Positions 6,369 through 7,194 of a DNA stretch of 7,194 bases are shown one piece after another; positions within the stretch are counted from its first letter, which is position 1, and each line of letters opens with the position of its first letter. The notes beneath the pieces are model-generated. The model ran no database searches, was not told the DNA's origin, and saw nothing but the letters and a program-made list of their open reading frames with translations. Both the position numbers and the translations under genes were made by a program. The stretch comes from an uncultured bacterium (GTDB taxonomy: Bacteria; Patescibacteriota; Minisyncoccia; Phycocordibacterales; Phycocordibacteraceae), in assembly GCA_943914435.1 (NCBI GenBank), contig CALUBY010000039.1, positions 1 through 7,194 of the forward strand. Reading direction: 5' to 3'.

Positions 6369-6407
6369 AAGAAAGAGCCGGCAGTGAGCCGGCTCTTTCT
6401 TGTTTTT
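6369..6407. terminator. Strong rho-independent terminator shared by the RNA and rpmF
   Basis: A perfect 14-bp stem AAGAAAGAGCCGGC / GCCGGCTCTTTCTT has an AGTGA loop. Plus-strand RNA continues GTTTTTG. Minus-strand RNA from rpmF, which ends at 6418, leaves the stem with the T-rich arm plus TTCAT. It therefore serves both convergent transcripts, best on the plus strand. Confidence 0.88.
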
Positions 6408-6417
6408 GAAATCTCGC

Positions 6418-6783
6418 TTACGCGCCTCCTCCAAATCCTGAACGGGTTGTTGAGCGCCCCTTGGTGCTCTTATCAATCACGGAACCCTTCTTGATGTCCT
6501 TCTTCGCTTCCTTTGCAAGAACATCGTTCTTCTCTGCAACAGGAGTAGTGTCAGTAATCTCTACCTCAGAACGCTCACCACGACCTTCCTTCTTGTTCTT
6601 CTTCACGACTACCTTTGGACTCGCAATCTGCTTGCCACGATACATACCGGTTGTTTCATCAAGGCGATGAGGAAGGCGCAGGTTGCCTGACTCCTTATCT
6701 TTTACAATTGCACCCTCAACCAGCGCATGGTGACTGCGGCGGTTTTTAGTGTGCGAACTGGTGTGGCGCATTCGTACGGTCAT
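6418..6783 (-). CDS. rpmF: Ribosomal protein L32 (bL32), zinc-less, with a C-terminal extension
   Basis: It encodes a large-subunit ribosomal protein near the peptidyl-transferase side of the 50S particle. The 121 residues compare with the usual 55-65. Residues 1-53 match L32: MTVRMRHTSSHTKNRRSHHA, then LRLPHR at 35-40 and MYRGKQI at 47-53. The two CxxC pairs that bind zinc in many L32 proteins are absent; the segments read KDKESG and LDETTG, making this a cysteine-free variant. Residues 54-121 form a Lys/Glu/Thr-rich, presumably disordered tail ending SGFGGGA. The start at 6783 fits the family N-terminus, with no clear Shine-Dalgarno. The gene is convergent with the candidate RNA on its 3' side and divergent from the second candidate RNA on its 5' side. 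The tail does not resemble a second known domain. Confidence 0.86.
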   Translation of the reverse strand: MTVRMRHTSSHTKNRRSHHALVEGAIVKDKESGNLRLPHRLDETTGMYRGKQIASPKVVVKKNKKEGRGERSEVEITDTTPVAEKNDVLAKEAKKDIKKGSVIDKSTKGRSTTRSGFGGGA

Positions 6784-6792
6784 AGTGGGAAT

Positions 6793-6820
6793 ACCTTACC
6801 ATAAAGGGTTTATTTGGCAA
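6793..6820 (-). promoter_or_regulatory. Possible rpmF promoter
   Basis: TTGCCA (6820-6815), a 16-base spacer and TAAGGT (6798-6793) would start transcription about three bases before the ATG, another near-leaderless arrangement. The -10 is poor, so this is tentative. Confidence 0.3.
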
Positions 6821-6836
6821 AGGACCCTGTTATTCC

Positions 6837-6865
6837 TTGGTATGTCTGCCATGGGGTGGTATATA
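6837..6865 (+). promoter_or_regulatory. Plus-strand promoter diverging from rpmF
   Basis: TTGGTA (6837-6842), a 17-base spacer and TATATA (6860-6865) preceded by an extended TGG form the most complete promoter on the plus strand. The predicted start is about 6872. Confidence 0.6.
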
Positions 6866-6871
6866 GGACGT

Positions 6872-7192
6872 AATGCCCTCGCACGCCAATCCGGCGAGAG
6901 GCAGCGGCCCGATACTTGCATGTGCTCGTGTCAGCCGGTTCGCCCCAAGACTCACATCCTGCGAAAGCAGAACAATGACCAAGCGGCAGAACCAAACCCA
7001 CCCCCGAAAACGACTCAGGGATACCCTTCCGTCTCACTAGGGACCGAACTGTTCTTTCACAAACCTGCTGCGCAGACACTGCGCCACGCAGAATCGCCAC
7101 TTGAGCCCTGGCAGGTTCACGTGCGACCGTCCATGCCATGCGGATAGTCGGGCAAAGGGGCCCAGGATAACTCCTGGGCCCTACTCTATTTT
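6872..7192 (+). ncRNA. Second candidate structured non-coding RNA of unknown class
   Basis: This region, from the predicted start to the terminator's T-run, has no convincing protein gene. Helices seen: TGCCC 6874-6878 with GGGCA 7150-7154, joining the ends; GGCGA 6893-6897 with TCGCC 6940-6944, enclosing CGGC/GCCG and GATAC/GTGTC (one U-G pair, plus-strand favouring); CTGC-GAAA-GCAG at 6959-6970; GCGCAG-ACA-CTGCGC at 7070-7084 within CTGC/GCAG; and a hairpin at 7095-7125 with one G-U pair and a CTGGCA loop. It lacks RNase P, tmRNA, SRP and tRNA signatures. A 55-codon frame starts one base after the predicted +1 (ATG 6873, stop 7038-7040). Its product is short, basic and unlike any protein I know, so a small leaderless mRNA is a less likely alternative. 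Confidence 0.5.
7158..7192 (+). terminator. Rho-independent terminator of the second candidate RNA
   Basis: GGGCCCAGG (7158-7166), an ATAACT loop and CCTGGGCCC (7173-7181) are followed by TACTCTATTTT. The T-run is only on the plus strand. The minus side begins CTTTGCCCG, which is poor, so the hairpin assigns the upstream RNA to the plus strand. Confidence 0.75.
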
Positions 7193-7194
7193 GG

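Larger units (their letters stand above)
6027..6407 (+). ncRNA. Candidate structured non-coding RNA of unknown class
   Basis: This fills the 464-base gap between nusB and rpmF. Pairings seen: a closing helix AAGGTAA 6027-6033 with TTGCCTT 6344-6350; TCCGCTGCTCGT 6055-6066 with 6237-6248; CACGG 6070-6074 with 6229-6233; 6080-6091 with 6115-6126 (11 of 12); TCTCG plus CCGCCTC (6145-6149, 6155-6161) with GAGGCGG-CGAGA 6209-6220; hairpin CTACACT/AGTGTAG 6167-6185; and a 26-bp hairpin 6249-6315. A -10 box at the start and a strong terminator at the end favour the plus strand. Strand evidence from non-Watson-Crick pairs is mixed: a U-G pair in the closing helix favours plus, while the one mismatch (A6087-C6119) would be a U-G pair on minus. 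I find no RNase P core (GAGGAAAGTCC), no tmRNA 5' motif (GGxTTCGAC), no CCA end and no SRP loop. Its function is unknown. Confidence 0.6.

Noticed and set aside
6027..6407. Retron-type RNA, because ends pair and a long hairpin lies inside
   Set aside because: No reverse transcriptase or effector gene is adjacent. The genes on both sides are housekeeping.
6853..7004. GGGGTGG (6853-6859) and CCACCCC (6998-7004) as a tRNA- or tmRNA-like acceptor stem
   Set aside because: The 5' arm lies in the promoter upstream of the predicted start, there is no T-arm before the 3' arm, and no tmRNA GGxTTCGAC motif.
6810..7139. 109-residue minus-strand open frame upstream of rpmF
   Set aside because: It has no ribosome-binding site and an odd Cys/Trp/Arg-rich composition without domain features. 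Promoter and terminator evidence point to a plus-strand transcript instead.
6749..7147. 132-residue plus-strand open frame
   Set aside because: It begins inside rpmF on the opposite strand and includes the plus-strand promoter. Its composition does not look like a protein, and no start signal is seen.
6027..7192. RNase P RNA or tmRNA in either gap
   Set aside because: I searched both strands by eye for GAGGAAAGTCC, ACAGAA..GGCTTA and GGxTTCGAC and found none. A strongly divergent member cannot be excluded without a covariance-model search.

Overview
The window looks like a chromosomal segment of a candidate-phyla-radiation bacterium, most likely Candidatus Parcubacteria (Patescibacteria). 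The lineage call is an inference from protein style, not from a marker-gene comparison. Three things support it: the ribosomal protein L32 has the N-terminus I associate with that group and lacks its zinc cysteines, the SMC protein is strongly shortened, and NusB is fused to a Nudix domain. Base composition is roughly balanced, genes are tightly packed, and intergenic hairpin terminators are frequent.

All seven protein genes I accept lie on the minus strand. Read in transcription order (right to left) they are: L32 (rpmF, with a long lysine-rich tail); a NusB-Nudix fusion; ribonuclease III (rnc); a 96-residue three-helix membrane protein of unknown function; a hinge-less, 739-residue SMC ATPase; a 66-residue basic protein of unknown function; and a hexameric-type glutamate (Glu/Leu/Phe/Val) dehydrogenase. 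Most have their own promoter-like element or are separated by a hairpin, so this is a set of short transcription units rather than one operon. The -10 boxes of smc and rnc end only 6-8 bases before the start codon, which predicts leaderless or nearly leaderless mRNAs. The two small unknown genes instead carry clear Shine-Dalgarno sequences.

Two stretches of more than 400 bases, 5954-6417 and 6784-7194, contain no convincing protein gene. Each has, on the plus strand, a -10 element, several complementary helices and a rho-independent terminator. I read them as two structured non-coding RNAs of about 350-380 and 320 nt that flank rpmF. I could not match either to RNase P RNA, tmRNA, SRP RNA or 6S RNA. 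The first has a helix joining its two ends, a 26-bp hairpin, and one strand that can pair with either of two copies of the same 10-base sequence. These two RNAs are the best candidates here for something undescribed.

The rpmF-nusB-rnc neighbourhood concerns ribosome and stable-RNA production: L32 is a large-subunit protein, NusB acts in rRNA antitermination, and RNase III processes rRNA precursors. smc serves chromosome organisation. The dehydrogenase and the two small proteins have no obvious link to these.
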